From Gemmatimonadota bacterium (lineage in GTDB: Bacteria > Gemmatimonadota > Gemmatimonadetes > Longimicrobiales > Gaopeijiaceae): a stretch of DNA of 36,162 bases. A program made the position numbers and the translations under genes. Location of the stretch: the NCBI GenBank assembly GCA_028874995.1, contig JAPPGM010000132.1, forward strand, positions 18,845-55,006, in the 5' to 3' direction. The notes beneath the pieces were generated by a model. The model was given only the letters and a program-made list of their open reading frames with translations. It had not been told where the DNA came from and did not search any database. Position 1 is the stretch's first letter. Each line of letters begins with the position of its first letter. Positions 25,078 to 32,792 of the stretch are shown here, piece after piece.

Positions 25078-26197
25078 CGCCCCGCCAGTCCGGTGACTCG
25101 CCGTTCCGGGTGCCACGCAGCACCTCCGAATGCGACGCCAGCCACCCCCCCGCCATCAGCAGTTCGGCGTTCAGCACCGACGCCCCCGCCGCACCCCGGA
25201 TGGTGTTGTGCCCGAGGACGGCGAACTTCAGACCCAGCAGCGGACACTCGCGCACACGCCCCACCGTGACCGCCATCCCCTTGCCCGCCATGACGTCGTG
25301 CCGCGGCTGGGGACGGTCGGCGCCCTCCACGACCCGCACCGGCCACAACGGCGCGGTCGGCAAGGCCAACTCCTGGGGTTCACCGCGAAAGGCCGCCATC
25401 GCTTCGCGCGCCTCGTCCGGCGACGGTCGCTTTTCCAGTTCCACCGACGCGCACACCAGGTGTCCGTCGACCGTCGGGACCCGGTTGCAGTGCGCGCTCA
25501 CCGTCACCTCCGCCGGTTCCACCCCGTCTCTCCCTTCCCGCAGCTCTCCCAGCAGCTTGCACGTCTCCACCGCGAGCTTCTCTTCTTCGCCGCCGATGAA
25601 CGGCACCACGTTGCCGAGTATGTCGACCGACGAAACGCCCGGGTAGCCGGCGCCGCTCACCGCCTGCAGCGTCGTCACCAGTACGCGCCGGATGCCGAAG
25701 GGCCGGAGCGGGGCGAGGGCCAGGGTCAGGGTGATGGTCGAGCAGTTGGGGTTGGTGACGATCGCGCCGGGCCAGCCGCGCTCCCGGCCCTGGTGTGCGA
25801 TCAGCTCCACGTGGCCCGGGTTCACCTCCGGAACGACGAGCGGCACGTCGGGGTCGAGGCGGTGGTTGCGCGCGTTCGACACCACGAAGACGCCCGCGCG
25901 GGCAAAGGCCGTTTCGATGCCGCCCGCGACCGACGCGTCCATGGCCGAGAAGACCACCCTGGGACAGTCGTCCGACGCGGCAGCGGGCTGCACGATCATC
26001 CCCGCCACGCTTTCGGGCATGGGACGGTCCTGGACCCAGCGCACGGCCTCGGCGTATGTCCGGCCCGCGCTCCGCTCGCTCGCGGCGAGCCAGTCAAGGC
26101 GGAACCAGGGGTGGCCTTCCAGCTGGAGTACGAACCGCTGGCCCACCATTCCGGTGGCGCCCAGCAACCCGACCCGGATGGGAATCGACAAGGGCAT
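25067..26197 (-). CDS. asd: Aspartate-semialdehyde dehydrogenase, archaeal/fungal type
   Basis: The enzyme reduces aspartyl phosphate to aspartate semialdehyde, the branch-point precursor for lysine, methionine and threonine. In the 376-residue protein GLLGATGMVGQRF (10-22) binds NADP, TNPNCSTI (148-155) carries the nucleophile C152, and QAVSGAGYPG (178-187) and RVPTVDGH (239-246, with H246 the general acid/base) complete the site. The form TNPNCSTITL with a short GEEEKL helix matches the archaeal and yeast group rather than the E. coli group. The start lies 44 bases after the end of the LVIVD-repeat gene; no strong ribosome-binding site is visible before the ATG. It opens the overlapping dap operon; an aspartokinase gene is not in the window. 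Confidence 0.95.
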   Translation of the reverse strand: MPLSIPIRVGLLGATGMVGQRFVLQLEGHPWFRLDWLAASERSAGRTYAEAVRWVQDRPMPESVAGMIVQPAAASDDCPRVVFSAMDASVAGGIETAFARAGVFVVSNARNHRLDPDVPLVVPEVNPGHVELIAHQGRERGWPGAIVTNPNCSTITLTLALAPLRPFGIRRVLVTTLQAVSGAGYPGVSSVDILGNVVPFIGGEEEKLAVETCKLLGELREGRDGVEPAEVTVSAHCNRVPTVDGHLVCASVELEKRPSPDEAREAMAAFRGEPQELALPTAPLWPVRVVEGADRPQPRHDVMAGKGMAVTVGRVRECPLLGLKFAVLGHNTIRGAAGASVLNAELLMAGGWLASHSEVLRGTRNGESPDWRGDGG

Positions 26198-26241
26198 GAC
26201 AGTCGCTTACGCTCGCGGAGGCCGATCGTTTCCCGGCGCGC

Positions 26242-28323
26242 TCAGCTGATCGGCCGGCTTCTCGGAACCAGCCGCGCCGACCACAGCCCCGAGTTCGTGT
26301 CCGAAAAGAAGATGCGCCCCTTGAAGGGCATGACGCTCCAGGCCATCGGCGAATTGGGCACGTACCCGGCCGGGTCGAAGGCCTTGAAGACCGCGATCTC
26401 GCGCCCCTGCGTGTACAGGTTCCCCATCAGCTCGCCCGAAACGTCCACCAGGCGCACACCCCCTTCGTAGTACGCCTGGTACAGGATGTCGTCCTCTACC
26501 CAGATGTTGTGCGTTCCATACTCCGGGACCTCGTACCGGGCCACCATCTCGGGCGCCTCCGGGTCGGAGAAGTCGATGATCTGGATGTAGCCCTGCGTCG
26601 CCAGCGGAATCCCGTGCATGCCGGTTTCGGGATCGTAGGGCAGCTGGTACGACCCGCGCCCCCGCCCCGGCCCCTCCCACGCCAGACCGCGCCGCGACAT
26701 GATCTCGTCGCCCACGAAGACGTAGTGTTTCCCCGTCGACTCCGAAATGTATGGGAAGACCGCGTGCGTGCCCCCCGTCGGCAGCGGGTAGCTGCTCACG
26801 AACACCGGGTTCTCGGGCGATCCGCCCCAGCGCCCGTTGCCCACATCCACCACCACCAGCCCGTTCTCCCACTCGGCCGAATACGCCAGCCCGTCCATCA
26901 CCCAGACGTCGTGGAGGCGGCTGTCCGGGTGGTTGTACTCGCCCACGTAGCGCGGGCTGTAGATGTCGCTCACGTCGAGAATCACGTACTTGTCGCCCCC
27001 GGCCAGCGCGAAGACGTGGTCGTTGGTGGGGAAGGCGTTGTGGACCCCGCCCGTCAGCCCGTGATCGGTGACCTCCGCCGCGATCACCGGGTGGGCGGGA
27101 TCGGCCAGATCGAGGATGACGACCCCGTTTCGCCGGTCCGAGGCGCCCTCCCGCGTCATGGTCGCGTACCGCCCGTCGGGCGACACCTTCATGTCGTTGA
27201 CCGAGCGCGCGTCGACCTGGATCGAGTCCGTCTTGAAGATGTTCGCGGGGTCGGTCACGTCCCACACGAACCCGTAGCCGTCTGAGCGCTTCGCCCCAGT
27301 CACCGCGTAGTCGCGCCCGTCCACCCCCTCGAAGACCCAGAAATCGGTGGTGCGGACCCGTTGTTCGCGACCGTGGCCGTGGATCTCGAGCTGCTGGACG
27401 ACGTCGCGGGGGACGACCTCGACGGTGGTGCGCGCGGCAAGGGGGCCGGCGTGGGCCACCACCGTGTGAAGACCGGGAAGGTCGGCGACGAAGCGGCCGC
27501 CGCGCATTTGGGCGGGGGCGGGCGGGGCGATCGTGCCGGGCGGCGCCTCGTAGGCGTGGGACCACTCGACGGGGACGCGGGAGAGGAGCCGGCCGCTCTG
27601 GTCGCGCACCTCGGCACCGAAATCGATGACGTCGCCGGTTCGGGCCCGGGCCACGCCCCCGGTGATCGTCAGTGTGGTGCCGGTGAAGGCGGAGACGTCG
27701 AAGTGTTCCGTTCCCGCCACGCCGTCCACCGTGGCGCGGATGGCGGCCCTCCCGGGGGCAACGCCGGTCACCCGCCCGAATCGATCGACGGTCGCAAGGT
27801 CGGGGGACATGCTCAGCCACTCGATCTCCGGACCGGGACGTTCGCTGCCGTCCTCGTGCTCGGCCCGGACCCCAAGCCGGATCGTGGTTCCCACCATGAG
27901 ACGGTGGTCGGTGAGAGGAGTGACGACCACGCGGGCGACGGGCGGCCAGTCGATGCGGACCGGCACCCTCACCATGACCGTTTCGCCTGCGGGAGGACCG
28001 CCACCCTGAACCAGCGTCGCGATCAGCGCATACTCCCCTGCCGCCAGCGCGGTGACGACTCCCTGCCGCACCCGCACCGCCGAGCGCGGGCCCACCAGCC
28101 GCACCGACGGGGAATCCACCTGGGCTCCCGACCGGGTCACCCCCGTGACCCTGACCTCGACCTCGTCGCCGACCCTCATGGTCAGCTCCGCGGGTTCGGC
28201 CACCAGCTTCACAACGGGATCGTCGTCGGTCTGGGCGCTGAGGGGAGGGGCGGCGGGGGCGGTTGCGGCCGCCACGGTCAGCGCCAGGGGTCCGAGGCGG
28301 AAGAGCGAGGTGGATCCTGACAT
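26242..28323 (-). CDS. Secreted LVIVD-repeat protein with Ig-like domains
   Basis: The 693-residue protein has a signal peptide (ending about SAQ, residue 31). Several Ig-like/Big_2 modules follow to about residue 325: LVAEPAELTMRVGDEVEVRVTG; then VTPLTDHRLMVGTTIRLGV with SPDLATVDRFGRVTGVAPGRAAIRATV; and GTTLTITGGVARARTGDVI. The second half is a beta-propeller of LVIVD repeats, for example GVVILDLADPAHPVIAAEV, KYVILDVSDIYSPRYVGEY, GLVVVDVGNGRWGG, GYIQIIDFSDPEAPEMVARY and GVRLVDVSGELMG. Such proteins are surface or periplasmic binding proteins of unknown ligand. GGGAGGAG precedes the ATG. It lies directly upstream of asd on the same strand and could share its transcript, although no metabolic link is known. 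Confidence 0.88.
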   Translation of the reverse strand: MSGSTSLFRLGPLALTVAAATAPAAPPLSAQTDDDPVVKLVAEPAELTMRVGDEVEVRVTGVTRSGAQVDSPSVRLVGPRSAVRVRQGVVTALAAGEYALIATLVQGGGPPAGETVMVRVPVRIDWPPVARVVVTPLTDHRLMVGTTIRLGVRAEHEDGSERPGPEIEWLSMSPDLATVDRFGRVTGVAPGRAAIRATVDGVAGTEHFDVSAFTGTTLTITGGVARARTGDVIDFGAEVRDQSGRLLSRVPVEWSHAYEAPPGTIAPPAPAQMRGGRFVADLPGLHTVVAHAGPLAARTTVEVVPRDVVQQLEIHGHGREQRVRTTDFWVFEGVDGRDYAVTGAKRSDGYGFVWDVTDPANIFKTDSIQVDARSVNDMKVSPDGRYATMTREGASDRRNGVVILDLADPAHPVIAAEVTDHGLTGGVHNAFPTNDHVFALAGGDKYVILDVSDIYSPRYVGEYNHPDSRLHDVWVMDGLAYSAEWENGLVVVDVGNGRWGGSPENPVFVSSYPLPTGGTHAVFPYISESTGKHYVFVGDEIMSRRGLAWEGPGRGRGSYQLPYDPETGMHGIPLATQGYIQIIDFSDPEAPEMVARYEVPEYGTHNIWVEDDILYQAYYEGGVRLVDVSGELMGNLYTQGREIAVFKAFDPAGYVPNSPMAWSVMPFKGRIFFSDTNSGLWSARLVPRSRPIS

Positions 28324-28354
28324 GTTGGCTCCTCCCGGGCCGGTGGTTCGAACA

Positions 28355-28377
28355 AACCCTAACGTTACGTCAGGGTT
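28355..28377. repeat. Inverted repeat upstream of the LVIVD gene
   Basis: AACCCT (28355-28360) and AGGGTT (28372-28377) flank an AT-richer centre that holds the palindrome TAACGTTA (28360-28367). It sits about 30 bases before the minus-strand ATG at 28323, so it could be an operator or leader hairpin. No clear promoter boxes are seen beside it. Confidence 0.3.
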
Positions 28378-28452
28378 GAGGCGCCACCATCGTCGGAGTG
28401 GGGCGCTCCAGTGGGCAATCCCAGTTCGGAAAAGTTGTGGCGGATTCGTCCG

Positions 28453-29925
28453 TCAGACAACGCCCGGCACCGGCGGTTCCGTGACACCCGCCCGCACGAT
28501 CCCCCGGAGCATTCCCCTGAAGATCAGCCAGTGCAACGGATAGAGGCCGTACCAGTACGCCAGTCCGGCCACACCCGCCGGATCGAAGACGGCGGTCTGG
28601 GTGATCCGGCTTCCCCCGCCCTCGGGTTCCACCTCGAATTGAAGCCAGGCGCGCCCGGGAACCTTCATCTCGGCCCTCAGCCGCAGCAGCCGCCCCGTCT
28701 CCAGGGCCTCGACCCGCCAGAAGTCGAGCGGGTCGCCGACGCGCAACTCGACCGGATGACGACGGCCCCTGCGCATCCCGACCCCGCCCACGAGCAGGTC
28801 GATCATGCCGCGCACAGCCCACAGCCAGGTGCCGTAGTGCCAACCGTTGCGTCCGCCGATGCGCTGGATGGGCGCGAACGCGCGCACGGGCTCAACCGCC
28901 GTCAGCGCCTGTTGCCGATCGATCAGCCGGGAACCGAAGCGCCTTCCGCCCCAGCTCGGCCGGTTGCCGCTCGACGATACCGCGTCGCTCCAGCGCGTGC
29001 GCGCCAGCTCCCGGTCTTCCTCCGCGAGGGCCCGCTCGATCGCCGGACGCACCGCGAGGGGACGTACGGGCAAGCGCTCGAGCGCGCGCCGGTCGCGAAC
29101 GACCGTATCGTTGCGCAGGCTGTCGATGAGCTTCCTGCCCACCCGCGCATAGAGCGGCGTTACCAGTCCCAGCCACAGGCTCGATAGGCGCGGGCTGAGG
29201 AACGGAACCGGAATCATCAGGCGCCGCACCCCCATCCGGCGTGCGTATTCCCGCATGAGTTCGCCGTAGGTGACGCGCTGAGGCCCCCCGATCTCGAAGA
29301 CTTCGTTGCCATCCGCCTCGAGATCGAGGCCGTACAGCAGATAGGCGATGACATCTCCGATCGCGATCGGCTGCGCTTCGGCACGGACCCAGCGCGGGGT
29401 GAGCATCACCGGCAACCGGTTGACCAGGCCGCGGATCAGCTCGAAGGAGAGCGACCCGGAGCCAATGATGATCGAGGCGCGGAACTCGACGGTGGGTGGG
29501 CCGCCGGAGGCCAGAACGGCTCCCACCTCCTGCCGGCTGGCGAGGTGGGGGGAGAGGTGACCGTCGCCGCCAAGACCCCCGAGATAGATGATCCGGCGGA
29601 CGCCGCACCGGCGCGCGGCGCGCGCGAAGTTGAGCGCACCGGCACGGTCACGCTCCTCGAAGGCCTCCCTGGAACCCATGGAGTGGACCAGGTAGTACGC
29701 CGTGTGGATTCCGTCGAGTGCCGGTTGCAGCGAGCCCGGGTCCAGCACGTCCCCCTCGACGATCTCCGTGCTCGGCGAGAAGCGGCCGGCGAGATAGGCG
29801 GGGGTTCGGGCCAGGCAGCGGACCCGTTCGCCGCGGGCCTCGAGTGCGGGCACGAGACGTCCGCCGACGTAGCCGCTCGCCCCGGTGACCAGGATGATGC
29901 GGGGGTGTTTTCCGGCCTGTGCCAT
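28453..29925 (-). CDS. SDR-family NAD(P)-binding protein with DUF2867 C-terminus
   Basis: The first 300 residues form an atypical extended SDR (NmrA-like). They have the nucleotide-binding GASGYVGG (15-22), DPGSLQPALDGIHTAYYLVHSMG, an IIYLGGLGG strand, and PTVEFRASIIIGSGSLSFELIRGLVNRLPVMLTPRWV. The last 160 residues (from about PVRAFAPIQRIGGRNGWHYGTWLWAVRGMIDLLVGGVG) match the DUF2867/START-like domain often fused to such reductases. The same domain order is common in proteins annotated only as SDR-family oxidoreductases; substrate and reaction are unknown. The classical Y-x-x-x-K pair is not evident, so catalysis is uncertain. GGTGG lies shortly before the ATG at 29925. The gene is divergent from the aldolase, with a 204-base gap in which I find no convincing promoter boxes. 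Confidence 0.87.
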   Translation of the reverse strand: MAQAGKHPRIILVTGASGYVGGRLVPALEARGERVRCLARTPAYLAGRFSPSTEIVEGDVLDPGSLQPALDGIHTAYYLVHSMGSREAFEERDRAGALNFARAARRCGVRRIIYLGGLGGDGHLSPHLASRQEVGAVLASGGPPTVEFRASIIIGSGSLSFELIRGLVNRLPVMLTPRWVRAEAQPIAIGDVIAYLLYGLDLEADGNEVFEIGGPQRVTYGELMREYARRMGVRRLMIPVPFLSPRLSSLWLGLVTPLYARVGRKLIDSLRNDTVVRDRRALERLPVRPLAVRPAIERALAEEDRELARTRWSDAVSSSGNRPSWGGRRFGSRLIDRQQALTAVEPVRAFAPIQRIGGRNGWHYGTWLWAVRGMIDLLVGGVGMRRGRRHPVELRVGDPLDFWRVEALETGRLLRLRAEMKVPGRAWLQFEVEPEGGGSRITQTAVFDPAGVAGLAYWYGLYPLHWLIFRGMLRGIVRAGVTEPPVPGVV

Positions 29926-30129
29926 CTGCCACCTGGTTTCGCGTGTTGAGGCGCTGTTCAGCTCGATGACTTGTGTTCAGGGTACTCGGGCCCATCCGCA
30001 TGGTTCCACGGATCCGCGACACTGGACACGGAAGCCGCCCGTATTCACTCTATCGGACACGGGCCGCTCTGCAGTCCGGCTCGCGTCCGGACACACCACC
30101 CTCTCACCTTTTCCACCCCACGGAACACC

Positions 30130-31191
30130 ATGCCCGCATTCAACCGAATCCACGACCTCCTCGGCGCGGAGGCCGAGAACCTCCTCACCTATCGCGCCGA
30201 GGGCTTCCCTAAAGACCGGCTCCACCTCCCCGGCCCGGATTTCGTGGACCGGGTGGTCGCGGGCACCGACCGAAATCCCCAGGTGATGCGCAGCCTGCAG
30301 CAGATTCTGGGCCACGGCCGCCTCGCCGGGACCGGCTACGTGTCCATCCTTCCGGTCGACCAGGGCATCGAACACTCGGCGGGGGCGTCGTTCGCTCCGA
30401 ATCCGGTCTACTTCGACCCCGGAAAGATCTGCGAACTGGCGGTGGAGGGCGGGTGCAACGCCGTCGCTTCCACGCTGGGCGTGCTGGGCTCCGTTTCACG
30501 CCGGTACGCGCACCGCATCCCCTTCCTGGTCAAGCTGAACCACAATGAGTTGCTGACCTACCCCAACCGCTACGACCAGGTCATGTTCGCGAGCGTTCAG
30601 CAGGCGTGGGAGCTCGGTGCGGTGGCGGTGGGCGCCACCGTGTACTTCGGATCCGGCCAGGGAATGCGCCAGCTCCAGGAGGCGTCCGAAGCCTTCCAGA
30701 TGGCGCACGAGCTGGGCATGGTGACCGTGCTCTGGTGCTACCTGCGCCAAGCCGCCTTCAACACCGGCGGAAAGAACTACCACGCCGCCGCCGACCTGAC
30801 CGGTCAGGCGAATCACCTGGGCGTCACCATCGAGGCCGACATCGTCAAGCAGAAGCAGGCCGAGCTGGACGGCGGCTACCGCGCGGTCGGATTCGGCCGT
30901 ACGCACGACAAGGTGTACTCGGACCTGGTCCCGGGCGCGCATCCGATCGAGATGACGCGTTACCAGGTGGCCAACTGCTACATGGGGCGGGTCGGGCTGA
31001 TCAACTCCGGCGGCTCCAGCGGTGACAACGACTTCGCGCAGGCGGCGCGCACGGCGGTCATCAACAAGCGGGCCGGGGGGATGGGGCTCATCTCGGGGCG
31101 CAAGGCGTTCCAGCGGCCCATGGGTGACGGCGTCAAGCTGCTCAACCTGATCCAGGACGTGTTCCTGGACGAATCGATCGAGGTGGCGTAG
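30130..31191 (+). CDS. fbaB: Class I fructose-bisphosphate aldolase, DhnA/FbaB type
   Basis: The enzyme interconverts fructose 1,6-bisphosphate with dihydroxyacetone phosphate and glyceraldehyde 3-phosphate through a lysine Schiff base. The 353 residues nearly equal E. coli FbaB in length. Landmarks are [22 protein letters not shown] (68-89), [44 protein letters not shown], and EADIVKQKQ (235-243), in which K240 is the probable Schiff-base lysine. [11 protein letters not shown] and [15 protein letters not shown] form the phosphate loops. The ATG at 30130 gives the family N-terminus; I see no strong ribosome-binding site in GGAACACC. Its stop lies only three bases from the stop of the convergent GNAT gene, so there is no room for a separate terminator. 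Confidence 0.95.
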   Translation: MPAFNRIHDLLGAEAENLLTYRAEGFPKDRLHLPGPDFVDRVVAGTDRNPQVMRSLQQILGHGRLAGTGYVSILPVDQGIEHSAGASFAPNPVYFDPGKICELAVEGGCNAVASTLGVLGSVSRRYAHRIPFLVKLNHNELLTYPNRYDQVMFASVQQAWELGAVAVGATVYFGSGQGMRQLQEASEAFQMAHELGMVTVLWCYLRQAAFNTGGKNYHAAADLTGQANHLGVTIEADIVKQKQAELDGGYRAVGFGRTHDKVYSDLVPGAHPIEMTRYQVANCYMGRVGLINSGGSSGDNDFAQAARTAVINKRAGGMGLISGRKAFQRPMGDGVKLLNLIQDVFLDESIEVA

Positions 31192-31194
31192 CCC

Positions 31195-31698
31195 TCAATC
31201 GACCCCCGCCACCCCGCTCCGCCGCTCCATCAGCACCACGTCGCGCCAACGGCCGTCGTGAAAGCGGCCCAGCCCCTCATGCGTGCCGAGAATGCGAAAC
31301 CCGGCCGTCTCGAAGATCCTGATCGAGGCTGCGTTCTCGGGGAAGATGCCCGCCTGGAGCGTCCAGATTCCGTGTCCCTCGCTCTCCTCCACCAGGCGCC
31401 GCAGCAGCCGTCCCCCCACCCCCCTTCCGCGCGCCGCCGCCGCGATGTAGATCATCGCCTCGCGGACCCCACCGTAGACGCACCGCCCCGACACCGGGCT
31501 CAGCGCCGCGTATCCGATCACCGCGCCGCCGGCCTCCGCCACGAGGCGGCACTCGGGACTCCGCGCCGCGTCCCAGCTCTCCCAATCGGGGACCTCGGTC
31601 TCGAAGGTCGCATTGCCCGACTCGATGCCCTGGCGGTAGATCTCCGCCACGGCGGGCCAATCCCGGGGTGTCATGCGGCGAAAATGTATAGCAGACAT
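31195..31698 (-). CDS. GNAT acetyltransferase, phosphinothricin-acetyltransferase-like
   Basis: The 167-residue protein is a full-length GNAT fold. IYRQGIESGNATFETEVPDWESW (20-42) is the signature of the Pat/YncA subgroup, which acetylates small amines such as phosphinothricin or methionine sulfone/sulfoximine. ARGRGVGGRLLRRLVEESEGHGI is the acetyl-CoA pyrophosphate loop and helix, and FPENAASIRIFETAGFRILGTHEGLGRFHDGRWRDVVLMER is the typical C-terminal end. I prefer the ATG at 31698 (MSAIHFRRMT) over an in-frame GTG at 31722, because the eight extra codons are not family-like and lie inside the palindromic motif 31701-31725. Neither start has a visible ribosome-binding site. The true substrate is unknown. 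Confidence 0.9.
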   Translation of the reverse strand: MSAIHFRRMTPRDWPAVAEIYRQGIESGNATFETEVPDWESWDAARSPECRLVAEAGGAVIGYAALSPVSGRCVYGGVREAMIYIAAAARGRGVGGRLLRRLVEESEGHGIWTLQAGIFPENAASIRIFETAGFRILGTHEGLGRFHDGRWRDVVLMERRSGVAGVD

Positions 31699-31700
31699 TA

Positions 31701-31725
31701 CATTCTGTAAATCAGAGTTCACATT
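31701..31725. repeat. 25-base dyad motif copy C, abutting the GNAT start
   Basis: On the minus strand it reads AATGTGAAC, then TCTG, then ATTTACAGAATG, and ends two bases before the preferred GNAT start codon. It shares CATTCTGTAAA and GTTCACATT exactly with copy A at 2856-2880. In this position it would overlap a promoter or the 5' end of the mRNA, so an operator role is most easily imagined here. Confidence 0.6.
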
Positions 31726-31786
31726 TCAGTCGTGCTACCGCGTCATCCGCCCGGTCGGCAACGGCGCCCGCCCGCGATCCACCGTG

Positions 31787-32563
31787 CTACGCCTCTTCGT
31801 CCTCGTCACGCGCCGTGGCATGCACCGCGAACGCCACCCCCTGCGGATCCATGCACTGCGCGATGACGTCGCCGCCGGGGACCTCCATCGGACCGTTCAG
31901 GATCCGCCCGCCCGCGGCCTTCACCGACTCCACGGCCGCATTCACGTCCTCCACGCGCACGTACAGCAGCCAGCCGACCGCCGGCATCTCAGGCGGGCCG
32001 TTGAAGATGCCGCCGAGCGGGCGGGCACCCCGGCCGAAGGTCTGGTAGAACCCCATGTCGCCCATGTCCATCCGCTCCGCCGCCTCCCAGCCGAACACCT
32101 CGGAGTAGAAAGCCCACGCGGCGTCGGCGTCCGTGGTGGCGAGTTCGTGCCAGGAGAACTGGCCGAGCTCCGGCGGACCGTCGTGACCAGGGGTATCTCC
32201 CTCCGGTTCGAGGACCGCGATGACCCCGCCCTGCGGATCCGCGATCACCGCGAAACGGCCCACCTCCGGCACGGCCATCTCACCGTGAACGGCCCCGCCG
32301 AGATCCTTCACCTTCTTCAGCGTTTCGTCCCGGTCGGGAGTGGAGATGTAGGCCAGCCAGCAGGGCGGCACGTCCGCGGAAGGCAGATCCATGAGACCGC
32401 CGACCGGCATTTCGCCGTTCATCCACATCTCGTACGGCTTTTCCCCGCCGTCCCACATGCTCGTGCCCCAGCCGGTGATCTTGGTGTAGAAGTCGCGGGC
32501 CGCGTCGACGTTCGTGGTCATGAGTTCGTGCCAGGAGAACCGGCCCAGAGGTGTGTCGGACAT
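31787..32563 (-). CDS. Two-domain VOC (glyoxalase/bleomycin-resistance fold) protein
   Basis: The 258-residue protein is two VOC modules in tandem. Module one runs from GRFSWHELMTTNVDAARDFYTKITGWG to FAVIADPQGGVIAVLEP, and module two from GQFSWHELATTDADAAWAFYSEVFGWE to DPQGVAFAVHA. Each starts with F-S-W-H-E-L and a helix with FY, followed by paired beta-alpha-beta-beta-beta units. VOC proteins bind a metal and act as isomerases, dioxygenases or binding proteins; this short pattern with WHEL and GG-F is common in proteins of unknown reaction. I chose the ATG at 32563 because the 46 codons upstream are unlike the family. AAAGGCG lies before it. No partner gene is obvious; the flanking gap 32564-32792 shows nothing I can name. 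Confidence 0.9.
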   Translation of the reverse strand: MSDTPLGRFSWHELMTTNVDAARDFYTKITGWGTSMWDGGEKPYEMWMNGEMPVGGLMDLPSADVPPCWLAYISTPDRDETLKKVKDLGGAVHGEMAVPEVGRFAVIADPQGGVIAVLEPEGDTPGHDGPPELGQFSWHELATTDADAAWAFYSEVFGWEAAERMDMGDMGFYQTFGRGARPLGGIFNGPPEMPAVGWLLYVRVEDVNAAVESVKAAGGRILNGPMEVPGGDVIAQCMDPQGVAFAVHATARDEDEEA

Positions 32564-32792
32564 CGTGTTGTATCGCCTTTCGATTGGGGTTGGGGAGGCG
32601 CAATGGAGCTGCGACTCGGTGTTGGGTCGGGTCCGGAGGTCCGATGGACCCGCGGGCCCGAATTCTACACACGGGCGAGCGGGCGGCCAACGGGAAGACA
32701 CCCGATAGCGGGCTGGCGCGGGCGTCCGTGCGAAGGGAACATTGGGGGGTGTGACCAGCGGTGGACCAACCAGAACGAAGGAATGCAGAGGG

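Noticed and set aside
25067-26241. Lysine riboswitch upstream of asd
   Set aside because: The gap to the previous gene is only 44 bases, which is too short for the aptamer, and no leader structure is visible.
26242-28323. Repeated DVTDP/DLADP/DVSD/DFSDP segments considered as a DNA repeat array
   Set aside because: They are protein-level LVIVD repeats with diverged DNA, not a nucleotide repeat or CRISPR array.
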